A DNA stretch of 64,000 bases from Azospirillum lipoferum (GCF_024170005.1 NZ_JALJXJ010000001.1:124001-188000); one strand, 5' to 3'; counted from the stretch's first letter, positions 1 to 10,637 are shown. The notes: a model not told the origin generated them from the sequence alone. Numbers and translations: made by a program.

Positions 1-666
1 GCGTTCGACCGCATCGGCGGGCTGCTCGACCAGTTCGAGGACGGGCGCTTCCGCGAGGTGCTGACGGTCGGCGCCGTCGGCACCTTCGCCGTCGGCTGGC
101 TGCTGCCGCGGCTGAGCCGCTTCCGCGAGGCGCATCCCTTCGTCGACCTGCGCCTGTCCACCAACAACAACCGCGTCGACATCGCGGCGGAAGGGCTGGA
201 CTACGCTATCCGCTTCGGCGACGGCGCGTGGCACGGCACCGACGCCGTCCGCCTGTTCGACGCGCCGCTGTCGGTGCTGTGCGCTCCGGAGATTGCCGGA
301 CGGCTGCGCGAACCTATCGATGTCGGGCGCGAGACCCTGCTGCGCTCCTACCGGTCGGACGAATGGCCGGGCTGGTTCGCCGCCGCCGGAATCGAGCCTT
401 CGGCGATGCCGCCGGTCAAGGGGCCGGTGTTCGACTCGTCCTCCCTGATGGTGGAGGCAGCGATCCAAGGAGCCGGTGTGGCGTTGGCTCCGGTGGCGAT
501 GTTCCGTCGGCCGCTGGCGGTGGGGCTGATCGAGCAACCCTTCGCCGTCACCGTGTGCAGGGGCGCCTATTGGCTGACCTCGCTGAAGTCGCGGCCGGAG
601 ACGCCGACCATGCGCGCCTTCCGCGACTGGCTGTTCGCCATAGTCGCGGAAGAGGCGGCAGGCTGA
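1..666 (+). CDS. LysR-family regulator, AmpR-like, 3' part only
   Basis: The reading frame is open from the first base of the window, so the N-terminal DNA-binding helix-turn-helix lies outside it and 221 residues remain. The visible part is a LysR substrate-binding domain. It has the AmpR/GcvA-type stretch GTFAVGWLLPRLSRF near the start, NNRVDIAAEGLDYAIRFG in the middle and a C-terminal FRDWLFA helix. Proteins of this group act in the cytoplasm as ligand-responsive activators or repressors, often of a divergently transcribed neighbour, which here would be off-window. The gene converges on a small membrane-protein gene only 4 bp away. The ligand and the regulon cannot be read from this fragment. 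Confidence 0.9.
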   Translation, partial: AFDRIGGLLDQFEDGRFREVLTVGAVGTFAVGWLLPRLSRFREAHPFVDLRLSTNNNRVDIAAEGLDYAIRFGDGAWHGTDAVRLFDAPLSVLCAPEIAGRLREPIDVGRETLLRSYRSDEWPGWFAAAGIEPSAMPPVKGPVFDSSSLMVEAAIQGAGVALAPVAMFRRPLAVGLIEQPFAVTVCRGAYWLTSLKSRPETPTMRAFRDWLFAIVAEEAAG

Positions 667-670
667 GCCG

Positions 671-922
671 TCAGGACAAGGTGACGCGGCGCGGGGCCTG
701 CTGCCGTTCCCGCTGTTGCCAGAAGCGCAGCCGCAGCCGCGGCGCCATGAACCAGGCGATGGGTGCTGCAAGCAGGATGCTGAGGATTACCACGGTCGGC
801 ATCAGGGTCATCGCCTGTTCGGAAAAGCTGGGGACCGCCAGGACCAGAACGGTGCCGATGCCGAAGACCACACCCTGGATCATGCCGTAGATCAGGATGG
901 CGAGGCGTAAACGGGTGGTCAT
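671..922 (-). CDS. Small two-helix membrane protein, unknown function
   Basis: This 83-residue protein has two predicted transmembrane helices, at about residues 7-29 and 38-59, followed by a strongly basic tail rich in Arg and Gln. That pattern suggests an inner-membrane hairpin with the tail in the cytoplasm. I recognise no family or catalytic motif. It converges on the LysR gene and lies 151 bp beyond the 3' end of pgi on the same strand, so it could be a weakly coupled downstream gene. No clear ribosome binding site was found before the ATG. The coding potential (hydrophobic segments, sensible start, no competing frame) supports a real gene, but its role is unknown. Confidence 0.65.
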   Translation of the reverse strand: MTTRLRLAILIYGMIQGVVFGIGTVLVLAVPSFSEQAMTLMPTVVILSILLAAPIAWFMAPRLRLRFWQQRERQQAPRRVTLS

Positions 923-1073
923 GGGGCTGCTCCGCTGAAGTGGGCTGGTGCAAGGACCATTTCCCGCTTCAACCGGAACAATGCCGCAATGTTCCGGGCG
1001 CCATCGGGCCGGGTTTCACCAACCCGATTGCGACCGTACGCATACGATTATTGGGCGTAAGCCGGACCTGTGC

Positions 1074-2747
<1,674 letters not shown>

Positions 2748-2932
2748 TCAGCGGTCCTTTGACGCGGCCCATCTTGCTGGGCGAGGGGAGCCTAACACCG
2801 ACCGGCGGCCACGGCCACGGCCCAAAACGCGGCTGTTGGTGCTGCTGATCGGCCTATGCGGGGCGGCCAGGGCGTGCAACCGGACGGCGGGCGGGGTGTT
2901 GTGGTGGTCAGGAATTGTGACAGGAGGACACC

Positions 2933-3100
2933 ATGTCGGACAAGCCCGCCACCCCGCCGCCGGAAGAGCGGGAAGAACAACGCGACCGCGATGATGCCGC
3001 GCGGCCGGATCAGGTCGGGATCATTCCCGGCAAGGTGCCGGGAAGCCCGGTCGATCCCAGTGATCCGCGCTTTCCCGGGAGCCAGCCGGATCTGGCATGA
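2933..3100 (+). CDS. Small hydrophilic protein, unknown function
   Basis: A 55-residue open frame starts with ATG 5 nt after a strong AGGAGG (2922-2927). The product is Pro-, Asp-, Glu- and Arg-rich with no hydrophobic segment: MSDKPATPPPEEREEQRDR at the start, then a Pro/Gly/Asp-rich C-terminal half containing PGSPVDPSDPRFPG. It should be soluble and largely disordered. It is divergent from pgi and convergent with the M16 peptidase gene. I recognise no family. The good ribosome binding site and protein-like composition support a real gene, but short length keeps confidence moderate. Confidence 0.55.
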   Translation: MSDKPATPPPEEREEQRDRDDAARPDQVGIIPGKVPGSPVDPSDPRFPGSQPDLA

Positions 3101-3133
3101 GGGGTGGCTGGGGGCATTAAGCCCCCGGCTTGC

Positions 3134-4642
3134 TCAACTCCCCCCTTCGATCGTCCGCGTCGGCGTCACGCCTTCCGGCCTGCCGACCAGTACGGTCAGC
3201 AGCTTGCCCGGGTCGAGCAGGCGCTGCGCGACGCGCTTGATGTCGGCCTGCGTCACCGCGTTGATGTAGCGGTCGCGCTGGTTCAGATAGTCGATGCCGA
3301 GATTGTCGCGCTTCACCTGCAACAGGATACGGGCGATCGCCTGGGTCGAGCCCAGTTGCAGCGGGAAGGAGCCGGTCAGGTAGGTCTTGGCGTCGGCCAT
3401 CTCCTGGTCGGTCAGGCCGTCCTTCGCCATGCGCGCCCATTCCTGGCGGATGATGTCCAGCGCCTGACCCGCCTTGGCATTGACGGTGGAGCCGCCGGCC
3501 ATCACCAGCGCCGCATGGTCCATCGGGATCAGGTAGCTGTAGACGCCATAGCTGAGGCCGCGCTTCTCACGAACCTCCTCCATCAGACGGGAGCCGAAGC
3601 CGCCGCCGCCCAGCACATAGTTCATCACCGTGGCGGCGTACCAGTCGGGGTCGTCGCGCTTCACGCCGGGCTGGCCCATCAGCATCACCGTCTGCGCGGT
3701 CGGCCGCGGCAGCAGGATGGTCTGGCCCAGGCCGGACATGGTCACGTCGGGGATCGGTTTCGCGTCGGCCTTGGCCGGCAGGCCGCCGAACAGCTTGTCC
3801 AGCGCCTTGCCGAGATCGTCGGGCGAGATGTCGCCGGCGGCGGCCACCACCAGCCGGTCGCGGCCGAACTGGCCCTTCACGAAGGCACGCAGGTCGTCGG
3901 GCGTGATGGTCGGCAGGCTGTCGAGGCTGCCGCGGCTCTCGCCGCCATAGGGATGGTCGGGGAAGGCGGTGGCGTAGAACTGGCGCCGCGCGACATAGTT
4001 GGGATCGGCGAGGTCGCGCCTCAGGCTGGCCATGACCGAGGCCCGCATGCGGTCCAGCGCCTCGGGCGCAAAATGCGGCTCGGTCAGTGCCAGCCGGGTC
4101 AGTTCCAGCGCCTCCTCGCGGTTCTCGCCCAGGGTACGCATCGAACCGCCGAAGCCGTCGCGCCCGGATTCGAAGCCCAGCGCGATGGCCTTGTCCTGCA
4201 GGCGGGCTTGGAAAGCTTGCGAATCGTAAGGACCGGCCCCTTCGTCGAGCATGGTGGAAGCGAGATTCGCCAGCCCCTCCTTGCCCTTCGGGTCGGTGCC
4301 GCCAGCCCCGTCAAAGACCCATTCCAGTGCCAGCACCGGCACCTTGTGGTCCTCGACCAGCCACGCCTCGATCCCGCCGGGGCTGACCACCCGCTTGATG
4401 TCCATGGCGTGGGCGGGGGAGAGGAACGCGATAGCTGTTAAGAAAACCGCTGCCAGACCGACGCGCAGATCCCCTCTCCCCCCCGGGGAGAGGGTTAGGG
4501 TGAGGGGGAACCGCAACGAGGAGAAACTCTTGGGCATGCGCTTCACCAGCCGGGAAAAGCCACGCCGTGCATCCCCCTCACCCCGACCCTCTTCCCGGGG
4601 GGGAGAGGGGGGAGAAAGTCGATGGAAATGGAGTACGCTCAT
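3134..4642 (-). CDS. M16-family peptidase-like protein, non-catalytic partner
   Basis: This is an insulinase/M16 fold protein exported to the cell envelope. The HxxEH zinc motif is absent: the equivalent helix reads GLANLASTMLDEGAG. Such inactive chains typically pair with an active M16 chain, which is encoded immediately upstream. The ATG at 4642 lies 2 bp after the upstream stop (TGAGAATG), which favours translational coupling and gives 502 residues; an internal ATG at 4537 gives 467. Between the start and the signal-peptide core (GLAAVFLTAIAFLSPAHA) the frame runs through two REP-like palindromes, adding PPSPPREEGRGEGDA and LTLTLSPGGRG. No ATG, GTG or TTG lies between the second REP and the signal core. 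The N-terminus is therefore atypical whichever start is used. M16 domains follow to the end. Confidence 0.85.
   Translation of the reverse strand: MSVLHFHRLSPPSPPREEGRGEGDARRGFSRLVKRMPKSFSSLRFPLTLTLSPGGRGDLRVGLAAVFLTAIAFLSPAHAMDIKRVVSPGGIEAWLVEDHKVPVLALEWVFDGAGGTDPKGKEGLANLASTMLDEGAGPYDSQAFQARLQDKAIALGFESGRDGFGGSMRTLGENREEALELTRLALTEPHFAPEALDRMRASVMASLRRDLADPNYVARRQFYATAFPDHPYGGESRGSLDSLPTITPDDLRAFVKGQFGRDRLVVAAAGDISPDDLGKALDKLFGGLPAKADAKPIPDVTMSGLGQTILLPRPTAQTVMLMGQPGVKRDDPDWYAATVMNYVLGGGGFGSRLMEEVREKRGLSYGVYSYLIPMDHAALVMAGGSTVNAKAGQALDIIRQEWARMAKDGLTDQEMADAKTYLTGSFPLQLGSTQAIARILLQVKRDNLGIDYLNQRDRYINAVTQADIKRVAQRLLDPGKLLTVLVGRPEGVTPTRTIEGGS
4470..4612. repeat. Inverted pair of REP-like palindromes (copies A and B)
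   Basis: Two roughly 40-bp GC-rich elements face each other at about 4470-4510 and 4572-4612, separated by about 60 bp. Each has a C-rich CCCTCTCCCC arm, a CCCGGGG centre, a GGAGAGGG arm and a tail resembling TTAGGGTGAGGGGGA. The same element recurs near 7.4 kb and 35.4 kb, always as an inverted pair. This is the arrangement called REPIN when built from REP sequences. The pair lies wholly inside the M16 reading frame starting at 4642 and is translated in frame. REP-like elements are usually extragenic, so this placement is unusual. Confidence 0.8.
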
Positions 4643-4644
4643 TC

Positions 4645-6042
4645 TCAACTGTCCTTTCCGGTCGGGGGCAGCAGCAGGCCGGTGACGTGGTTGGTCTGGC
4701 TCAGAACGGCGCGGGCGGCGGCGTTGACCTGATCGGCGGTGACGGCGTCGATGCGCACCGGCCAGCTTTCCACGTCGTCGATGCTCTGGCCGGTGGCAAG
4801 TGCTGCACCCAAGGTCTGGGCCGGCCCGGTCAGGCTGTCGCGCGCGTAGGCCGCCGAGGCCAGCATGCGCTTGCGCGCGGTGGCGACCTCCTCCTCCGTC
4901 ACGCCGGACTTCAGCAGCCTGTCGACCTCCGCCCACAGCGCCGATTCGAGCTTGTCCATCGGCACTCCGGCGGCCGGGCTGGCGCCGACGCTGAGCGTCG
5001 CCATGTCCCAGGCGGTGGGGCCATAGCCGAGCCACGCCGAGGTGGCGAGCTTCTGGTCCACCACCAGACTGCGATAGAGGCGCGAGGTGGTGCCGCCGCT
5101 CATGATCTCGGCCAGCACCTGCAACGCATAAGCCTGGCCGTTCTTGTCGAGGCGGTAGGATGGCGCGGTCCAGATGCGGCGGACCGACGGCTGCCGCACC
5201 TCCTCGTCACGCAGGACCACCTGACGGGAGGAGGTCAGCGGTGGCTCGGTCACCCGCTTGCGCTCCGGCACCGGGCGGGCGGGGATGGCGCCGTAATAGC
5301 GCTCGGCCAGCGGTTTCAGCTCCGCTGCGGTCACGTCGCCGGACACCACCAGGATGGCGTTGTTGGGCGTGTACCACGTCTTGTAGAAGCGCTCCGCCAT
5401 CTCCCGCGTCAGGGCCGACATCTCCTGCGGCCAGCCGATCACCGGCGTGCCGTAGGGGTGGTGGACGAACAGGGTGGCGTTGATCTGCTCGCCGATGCGG
5501 TCGGCCGGTTCGTTCTCGATGCGCTGGCGCCGCTCCTCGATGATGACGTCGCGTTCGGGATAGACCACCGCGTCGGTCAGCTTCAGGTTGGCCATGCGGT
5601 CGGCCTCCATCCGCATCACCATCTCCAGCCGGTCGCGGGCGACATTCTGGTAATAGGCGGTGTAGTCGTAGCTGGTGAAGGCATTGTCGCGCCCGCCATT
5701 CTTGGCAATGATCCGGCTGAACTCGCCGGGCTGGATCGCGTCCGTCCCCTTGAACATCAGGTGTTCCAGGAAATGGGCGATGCCGGACTGGCCGCGCTCC
5801 TCGTCGGCGGCGCCCACCTTGTACCAGACCATGTGGGTCACGACCGGCACGCGGTGGTTGGGAATCACCACCACCTGCATGCCGTTGGACAGTGTGAAGC
5901 TCTCGGGGAAGAACACCCCCTTTTCCGCCGCATGGGCGGGCTGGAGCCCGAGCGGAAGCGGCGCAAGGGGGGCCACGGCGGTCATTGTCAGAGCGAGAAG
6001 TCCGGCCGCGGCGAGGCGGCGGGCTGGGAAACAGACGGGCAT
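4645..6042 (-). CDS. M16-family zinc peptidase, catalytic subunit
   Basis: A secreted zinc metalloprotease of the pitrilysin/M16B (PqqL/ProcG-like) type, 465 residues. A signal peptide (about residues 1-38, ending PAHA) directs it to the periplasm. The inverted zinc motif HFLEHLMFKGT is intact, and the distal Glu ligand is expected in the ERDVIIEERRQRIEN helix. The second M16 domain follows. The chosen ATG has GGGAG 5-6 nt upstream. The next gene encodes an M16 chain without the zinc motif, so a heterodimeric protease is likely. The gene lies in a minus-strand series ileS, lspA, DUF3035 lipoprotein, M16, M16. The substrate is unknown. Confidence 0.92.
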   Translation of the reverse strand: MPVCFPARRLAAAGLLALTMTAVAPLAPLPLGLQPAHAAEKGVFFPESFTLSNGMQVVVIPNHRVPVVTHMVWYKVGAADEERGQSGIAHFLEHLMFKGTDAIQPGEFSRIIAKNGGRDNAFTSYDYTAYYQNVARDRLEMVMRMEADRMANLKLTDAVVYPERDVIIEERRQRIENEPADRIGEQINATLFVHHPYGTPVIGWPQEMSALTREMAERFYKTWYTPNNAILVVSGDVTAAELKPLAERYYGAIPARPVPERKRVTEPPLTSSRQVVLRDEEVRQPSVRRIWTAPSYRLDKNGQAYALQVLAEIMSGGTTSRLYRSLVVDQKLATSAWLGYGPTAWDMATLSVGASPAAGVPMDKLESALWAEVDRLLKSGVTEEEVATARKRMLASAAYARDSLTGPAQTLGAALATGQSIDDVESWPVRIDAVTADQVNAAARAVLSQTNHVTGLLLPPTGKDS

Positions 6043-6166
6043 GGGGGCTCCCGGATCAGGAGGTCCGAATCGAAAGGGCGCCCTTCGCTGGGAAGGACGC
6101 CCCCGGAAACTGGTGTGATGTCGTGCCTTGGACAAGACCGAAAGGACCGACCGGAACGGCCGTCGC

Positions 6167-6757
6167 TTAGAACAGGCCTTCCAGCGGCGCCTTGCGCTTG
6201 CGCTCGATCGTCGGGGTCGCGGCGCCGTCGACCGGCTTGCCCTGGGCCTGGGCCTCGCGCAGGCGCTGCTGCTCCTTGGCCGGATCGACGACGGAGACGG
6301 GCGGCTCCTGCGTCTGCCAGAACAGCAGCGAATCGATCCAGCTCTTGTCGGCGACGATAAGCTGGGTGGTTTCCTGATCGACCTTGGCGCGGATGTTCGG
6401 GTCGATGCCGTCACGGGCCGAGGCCTGGGCGACCAGCGACTTCTCGCCCGCCGTCGCACCGGCCGCTTTGGCGCCGCCGCGCGCGGAAGACCCGAAGACG
6501 GCGCCGGCGGCGGCCTGGGTCGGGGTGGTGTCCTGCGGGCGCGGGGCGCCGGGGCGGGGCTTCGGCAGGTCCTGCATGCTGGGCGGCAGGGTCAGCGGTG
6601 CGCGGGAAACGACGGAGAATTCGTCGGGGCTCTGGCGGTCGAGACCGATGGACCGGCGCACATCCGAGCAGCCGGCGAGCGTCAACGCCGCAAGCGCCAG
6701 CCCGATGAGCGGCAGCCGAGTCCGGGGGAAGGAGAGGGCGGAGGAGATGCTGGTCAC
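6167..6757 (-). CDS. DUF3035 (BamF-type) outer-membrane lipoprotein
   Basis: A 196-residue lipoprotein with a type II signal peptide: a hydrophobic run then lipobox LTLAGC, so Cys29 or thereabouts is lipidated. The segment RRSIGLDRQSPDEFSVVSRAPL is characteristic of DUF3035, annotated in alphaproteobacteria as BamF, a proposed lipoprotein of the beta-barrel assembly complex. The C-terminal half is Ala/Gln-rich with low complexity. It sits directly downstream of lspA, whose product would process it, and upstream of the M16 pair. The family assignment rests on the conserved N-terminal block and gene order. The BamF role is from family annotation. Confidence 0.8.
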   Translation of the reverse strand: MTSISSALSFPRTRLPLIGLALAALTLAGCSDVRRSIGLDRQSPDEFSVVSRAPLTLPPSMQDLPKPRPGAPRPQDTTPTQAAAGAVFGSSARGGAKAAGATAGEKSLVAQASARDGIDPNIRAKVDQETTQLIVADKSWIDSLLFWQTQEPPVSVVDPAKEQQRLREAQAQGKPVDGAATPTIERKRKAPLEGLF

Positions 6758-6863
6758 GTTCGGAGGATCCCGTCGTCTGTCACGTCGTAGCGACCCGGCC
6801 CGGAGGCCGAGGCCGCATGGTCAGCGCTCGCCGGCGGTTATAGCGCCACCGGCGACGGAACTC

Positions 6864-7367
6864 TTACGACTTTTCGCGGCCCGCGAACAGCCCGTCGATC
6901 AACAGCAGCACCACGCCGACGCTGATTCCGCTGTCGGCCACGTTGAACGCCCAGAAATGCCAGCCGGCGAAATGGAAATCGAGGAAATCGACCACGGCCC
7001 CGTGCAGCAGCCGGTCGACGACGTTGCCCACCGCCCCGCCGATGATGAAGCCCAGAGCCAGGGCGACCAGACGCCGCTCCGCCTGCCGCAGCCAGAAGAC
7101 CAGACAGACGGCGATCACCGCCGCGATGGCGCTCAGGATATAGGGCATCAGCGCCCCGCCGCCGGCGAAGGTGCCGAAGCTGACGCCGTAGTTCCACACC
7201 AGCACGAGGTTGAAGAAGGACGTCACCTCGATGACATGCGGCACCGGCTGCATGACCTGTTCGAGGATCCACCATTTGCTGCCCTGGTCGAGCACGACCA
7301 CGACCACGGCGACGATCAGCCCGAACAGCCAGTAGGAACGGGTTTGGTTGGCGACGAAGGCGTTCAT
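6864..7367 (-). CDS. lspA: Lipoprotein signal peptidase (signal peptidase II)
   Basis: An inner-membrane aspartic protease that removes signal peptides from prolipoproteins after lipidation. It is 167 residues with four predicted transmembrane helices. The two catalytic aspartates lie in the conserved blocks GAVGNVVDRLLHG and FNVADSGISVG. The ATG at 7367 (MNAFVANQTRSYW) is preferred; an in-frame ATG 12 nt upstream would add four residues. It lies downstream of ileS on the same strand, a common order, but the two are separated by about 230 bp of REP elements and homopolymer sequence. Coupling with ileS may therefore be weaker than usual. Confidence 0.95.
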   Translation of the reverse strand: MNAFVANQTRSYWLFGLIVAVVVVVLDQGSKWWILEQVMQPVPHVIEVTSFFNLVLVWNYGVSFGTFAGGGALMPYILSAIAAVIAVCLVFWLRQAERRLVALALGFIIGGAVGNVVDRLLHGAVVDFLDFHFAGWHFWAFNVADSGISVGVVLLLIDGLFAGREKS

Positions 7368-7380
7368 ATGCCCACACATC

Positions 7381-7572
7381 CTCCCTCTCCCCCCCGGGGA
7401 GAGGGTCGGGGTGAGGGGGAAGCGCGGCGAGAGGCGTCCGGCTGGCGGAGGGGGCGCCCCCCCCCCCCCCCCCCCCGGGGGGGGGGGGGGGGGGGGGGGC
7501 CCCAGCGCGGCGAGAGGCGTCCGGCTGGCGGATCCCCCTCACCCTAACCCTCTCCCCGGGGGGGAGAGGGGA
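7381..7572. repeat. REP-like inverted pair (copies C and D) with poly-C/poly-G core and duplicated loop
   Basis: REP-like elements at 7381-7420 and 7533-7572 face each other. Between them a 29-bp sequence occurs twice in direct orientation (7421-7449 and 7504-7532). The two copies flank an uninterrupted run of 20 C (7457-7476) immediately followed by 23 G (7477-7499) and CCCC. The C/G run can fold on itself completely. The region lies between the 3' end of ileS and the start of lspA. The REP pair is probably genuine because it recurs elsewhere. The homopolymer block with its direct duplication may be an assembly or base-calling artefact. Confidence 0.75.
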
Positions 7573-7598
7573 TAGGACCGCGGTTGTGGCAGATTGCC

Positions 7599-10442
7599 TC
7601 ATGCCACCGCGTCGGAGCAGCGTATGCAGAGCGTCGGGTGGTCGTGGACCGTGCCGACTTCCTCCAGGACCTTCCAGCAGCGCTCGCACTTCTCGCCTTC
7701 AGCCAGGGCCGGGGCGACGGCGATGCCGGGGACGTCGGGCAGAGTGAAGGCCCCGTCCGGCGCCGCGGCGTCCGTCACCTCGATGGCCGAAGTGATGCAG
7801 ACGTCCTGGAAATCGACATCCGCCAGCAGGGCCTTTGTCGCGGCGTCGACGAAGACGGTCGGATCGGCCTGAAGCGACGAGCCGATGGTCTTGTTGGCAC
7901 GCTCCAGTTCCAAGGCACCGGTGACGACGCGGCGGACGGTGCGAACCGTCTCCCACTTGGCGGCGAGCGTGTCGTTGCGCCAGTTGGCCGGGACCTCCGG
8001 GAAGCCACGCAGATGCACGCTCTCCTCGGTCCAGCCCGGACCGTCTGTCAAGCCCTCGGGACGGGCGAGCCACGCCTCCTCTGCGGTGAAGCAGAGGATC
8101 GGAGCCAACCACGCGGTCAGGTTCGAGAGCAGATGCTCCATCACCGTCCGCACCGACCGGCGGCGCACCGAATCGACGGCGTCGCAATAGAGGCTGTCCT
8201 TGCGGACGTCGAAGTAGAAGGCGGACAGCTCCACCGCGCAGAAGTTGTGCAGGGCCACGAACAGGGCATGGAAGTCGTAGGCCTCGACCTTCTCGCGGAC
8301 CAGCGTGTCCAGCTCCGACAGGCGGTGCAGGACCCAGCGCTCCAGCTCCGGCATCTGCGCAACGTCGATCCGCTCGGCCGGGCCGTAGTCGGCGAGCGCG
8401 CCCAGCAGGTAACGCAGCGTGTTGCGCAGGCGGCGGTAGAGGTCGGCCTGGGTCTTGATGATCTCCTTGCCGATGCGGAGATCTTCCGAATAGTCGGAGT
8501 TGATGATCCACAGCCGCAGGATGTCGGCACCATACTGGTCGCAGACCTCCTGCGGGGCCACCACGTTGCCCAGCGACTTGGACATCTTGCGGCCCTGCTC
8601 GTCGAGCACGAAGCCGTGGGTCAGCACCGCGTTGTAGGGTGCCCGGCCGCGGGTGCCGCAGCTTTCCAGCAGCGACGAGTGGAACCAGCCGCGATGCTGG
8701 TCCGAACCCTCAAGATAAAGGTCGGCCGGCCAGGCCAGCTCCTCCAGGCGCTGTTCCAGCACGAAGGCGTGCGAGGAGCCCGACTCGAACCAGACGTCGA
8801 CGATGTCCCTGACCTGCTCGAACTCCTCGGCGGCATAGGAATTGCCGAGGAAATCCTGCGGGTCGCGGGCGAACCACGCGTCGGCGCCTTCCTGCTGGAA
8901 GATGTCGGCGATGCGGGCGAACACCGCCTCGTCGCGCAGGATCTCGCCGGTCGCCTTGCGGACGAACAACGCGATCGGCACGCCCCAGGCGCGCTGGCGG
9001 CTGATGCACCAGTCCGGACGGCTCTCGATCATCGAGCGGATGCGGTTCTCGCCCTGGGACGGGACCCAGCGGGTGTCGGAGATCGCCTGCAACGCCACCT
9101 TGCGCAGGTCGTTCGTCTCCATCGAGATGAACCACTGTGGGGTGGTGCGGAAGATCAGCGGCGCCTTGGACCGCCAGCTGTGCGGATAGCTGTGCTTGAT
9201 GCGGTTGCTGGCCAGCAGCGACCCGGCTTCCTCGAACGCCTCCAGCACGGCCTTGTTGGCCGGGCCGGTCTTGCCCTGGTCGGTGTAGACGGCGAGGCCG
9301 GCGAACAGCGGCACATGGGCGTAGTAGCGCCCGTCCTCGCCCACCGTCTGCGGCACCTCGATGCCGTTGGCCTGACCCAGGCGGAAGTCGTCCTCGCCAT
9401 GGCCGGGGGCGATGTGGACGAAGCCCGAACCGGCGTCGGTCGTCACGAAGTCGCCGGCCAGCAGCGGCACCTTGAAGTCGTAGCCCTTGCCGTTCAGCGG
9501 GTGGCGGCAGTAGGTGCCGGCGAGGCGCGAACCGGGGAAGCGGTGCAGCTGCTTCCACTCGGTGATGCCTGTTTCCTTCAGCACGCTTTCCGCCAGCGCG
9601 GTGGCGAGCACGAGGCGCTCGCCGACCACCGCCTTGCTGCCCTCGGCGACCGCCGTGACCTTGAAGGTCGCATATTCGATCTCGTCGCCATAGGCGATGG
9701 CGCGGTTGCCCGGCAGGGTCCAGGGGGTGGTCGTCCAGATGACGATGCTGGCCTCGTCCACTTCCGGCGCCGACGACCCCCAGACCGGGAAGCGCGCGAA
9801 GACGGTGGTGGAGGTGTGGTCGTGGTATTCGACCTCGGCATCGGCCAACGCGGTCTTCTCGACCACCGACCACATCACCGGCTTGAAGCCCTTGTAGAGG
9901 CCGCCGTTGATCGCGAACTTGTGGATCTCGCGGACGATCTGCGCCTCGGCCGGGAAGGTCATGGTGGCGTAGGGGTGCTTCCAGTCGCCCTCGACGCCCA
10001 GCCGGCGGAACTCGGCGGCCTGGATGCCGACCCACTCCTCGGCGAACTGGCGGCATTCGGCGCGGAACTGGATGAGCGGTACGTCATCCTTGTTCTTGCC
10101 GGCCTTGCGGTACTTCTCCTCGATCTTCCACTCGATGGGCAGGCCGTGGCAGTCCCAGCCGGGGACATAGTCGGCGTCGAAGCCCTGCATCTGGCGGAAG
10201 CGGACGATGACGTCCTTCAGGATCTTGTTGACGGCATGGCCGATGTGGATGTTGCCGTTGGCATAGGGCGGGCCGTCATGCAGCACGAACTTCTTGCGGC
10301 CCTTGGCGCCGGTGCGCAGCTTGCCGAACAGGTCCATCTCGGCCCAGCGCTTCAGCAGCTCGGGCTCCTTGGCCGGCAGGCCGCCGCGCATGGGGAAGTC
10401 GGTTCGGGGCAGGAAGACGGTCGATTTGTAATCGCGGGTCAT
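7599..10442 (-). CDS. ileS: Isoleucyl-tRNA synthetase
   Basis: A class I aminoacyl-tRNA synthetase of 947 residues, the usual bacterial length, which charges tRNA-Ile in the cytoplasm. The signatures [12 protein letters not shown] (HIGH) and KMSKSLGN (KMSKS) are present. The CP1 editing domain lies between them, with [16 protein letters not shown]. The C-terminal zinc finger reads CERCW ... CIRC. The start ATG at 10442 begins [20 protein letters not shown], the expected N-terminus. A good promoter (10610-10637) and a possible leader ORF precede it by about 160 nt. It heads the minus-strand series that includes lspA and the M16 genes. Confidence 0.97.
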   Translation of the reverse strand: MTRDYKSTVFLPRTDFPMRGGLPAKEPELLKRWAEMDLFGKLRTGAKGRKKFVLHDGPPYANGNIHIGHAVNKILKDVIVRFRQMQGFDADYVPGWDCHGLPIEWKIEEKYRKAGKNKDDVPLIQFRAECRQFAEEWVGIQAAEFRRLGVEGDWKHPYATMTFPAEAQIVREIHKFAINGGLYKGFKPVMWSVVEKTALADAEVEYHDHTSTTVFARFPVWGSSAPEVDEASIVIWTTTPWTLPGNRAIAYGDEIEYATFKVTAVAEGSKAVVGERLVLATALAESVLKETGITEWKQLHRFPGSRLAGTYCRHPLNGKGYDFKVPLLAGDFVTTDAGSGFVHIAPGHGEDDFRLGQANGIEVPQTVGEDGRYYAHVPLFAGLAVYTDQGKTGPANKAVLEAFEEAGSLLASNRIKHSYPHSWRSKAPLIFRTTPQWFISMETNDLRKVALQAISDTRWVPSQGENRIRSMIESRPDWCISRQRAWGVPIALFVRKATGEILRDEAVFARIADIFQQEGADAWFARDPQDFLGNSYAAEEFEQVRDIVDVWFESGSSHAFVLEQRLEELAWPADLYLEGSDQHRGWFHSSLLESCGTRGRAPYNAVLTHGFVLDEQGRKMSKSLGNVVAPQEVCDQYGADILRLWIINSDYSEDLRIGKEIIKTQADLYRRLRNTLRYLLGALADYGPAERIDVAQMPELERWVLHRLSELDTLVREKVEAYDFHALFVALHNFCAVELSAFYFDVRKDSLYCDAVDSVRRRSVRTVMEHLLSNLTAWLAPILCFTAEEAWLARPEGLTDGPGWTEESVHLRGFPEVPANWRNDTLAAKWETVRTVRRVVTGALELERANKTIGSSLQADPTVFVDAATKALLADVDFQDVCITSAIEVTDAAAPDGAFTLPDVPGIAVAPALAEGEKCERCWKVLEEVGTVHDHPTLCIRCSDAVA

Positions 10443-10526
10443 ATCGGATCCCTGGGGGAAAGCATCACCGTCGGGTGGCGGCATGGTGGTCACCCGGAAC
10501 ACAGCAGGTCTCTATCCCGGCCCTCC

Positions 10527-10601
10527 TCAGAGAGCCGGGCCGGTAATTCGCGCGCTATGCGCCGGGGCGCACATCATCGGGATCCGCAGTGAGAGGTCCA
10601 T
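10527..10601 (-). CDS. Possible 24-residue leader peptide upstream of ileS
   Basis: A short ORF begins with ATG at 10601, only 9 nt beyond the -10 element of the ileS promoter, so its mRNA would be nearly leaderless. It ends at TGA 10527-10529. The product contains Ile at two positions, three Met and two Ala-Pro/Gly-Pro pairs. A GC-rich hairpin (CCCGGC ... GCCGGG, 10516-10539) overlaps the stop region. Leader peptides can couple tRNA charging to expression of synthetase genes, but the Ile content is too low for a classical attenuator and no U-run follows the hairpin. It may be chance. Confidence 0.25.
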   Translation of the reverse strand: MDLSLRIPMMCAPAHSARITGPAL

Positions 10602-10609
10602 GGCGCGGG

Positions 10610-10637
10610 ATATTAGCGGCGTGTGCGGTGCGGTCAA
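10610..10637 (-). promoter_or_regulatory. Sigma-70-type promoter for ileS
   Basis: On the minus strand, TTGACC (10637-10632) is followed after 16 bp by TAATAT (10615-10610), a close match to the housekeeping consensus. Transcription would start near 10603, giving a leader of about 160 nt before the ileS ATG. The placement in the only substantial gap upstream of ileS supports the call. Confidence 0.6.

Noticed and set aside
7457..7499. The C/G run as a coding or CRISPR-like repeat.
   Set aside because: It is a homopolymer, has no spacer structure, and any translation is poly-Pro/poly-Gly.
7584..10592. A 1002-codon open frame on the plus strand opposite ileS.
   Set aside because: It is an antisense shadow of a high-GC gene. 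Its product is a low-complexity Gly/Arg/Asp/Val string with no family motif, whereas ileS has all signatures.
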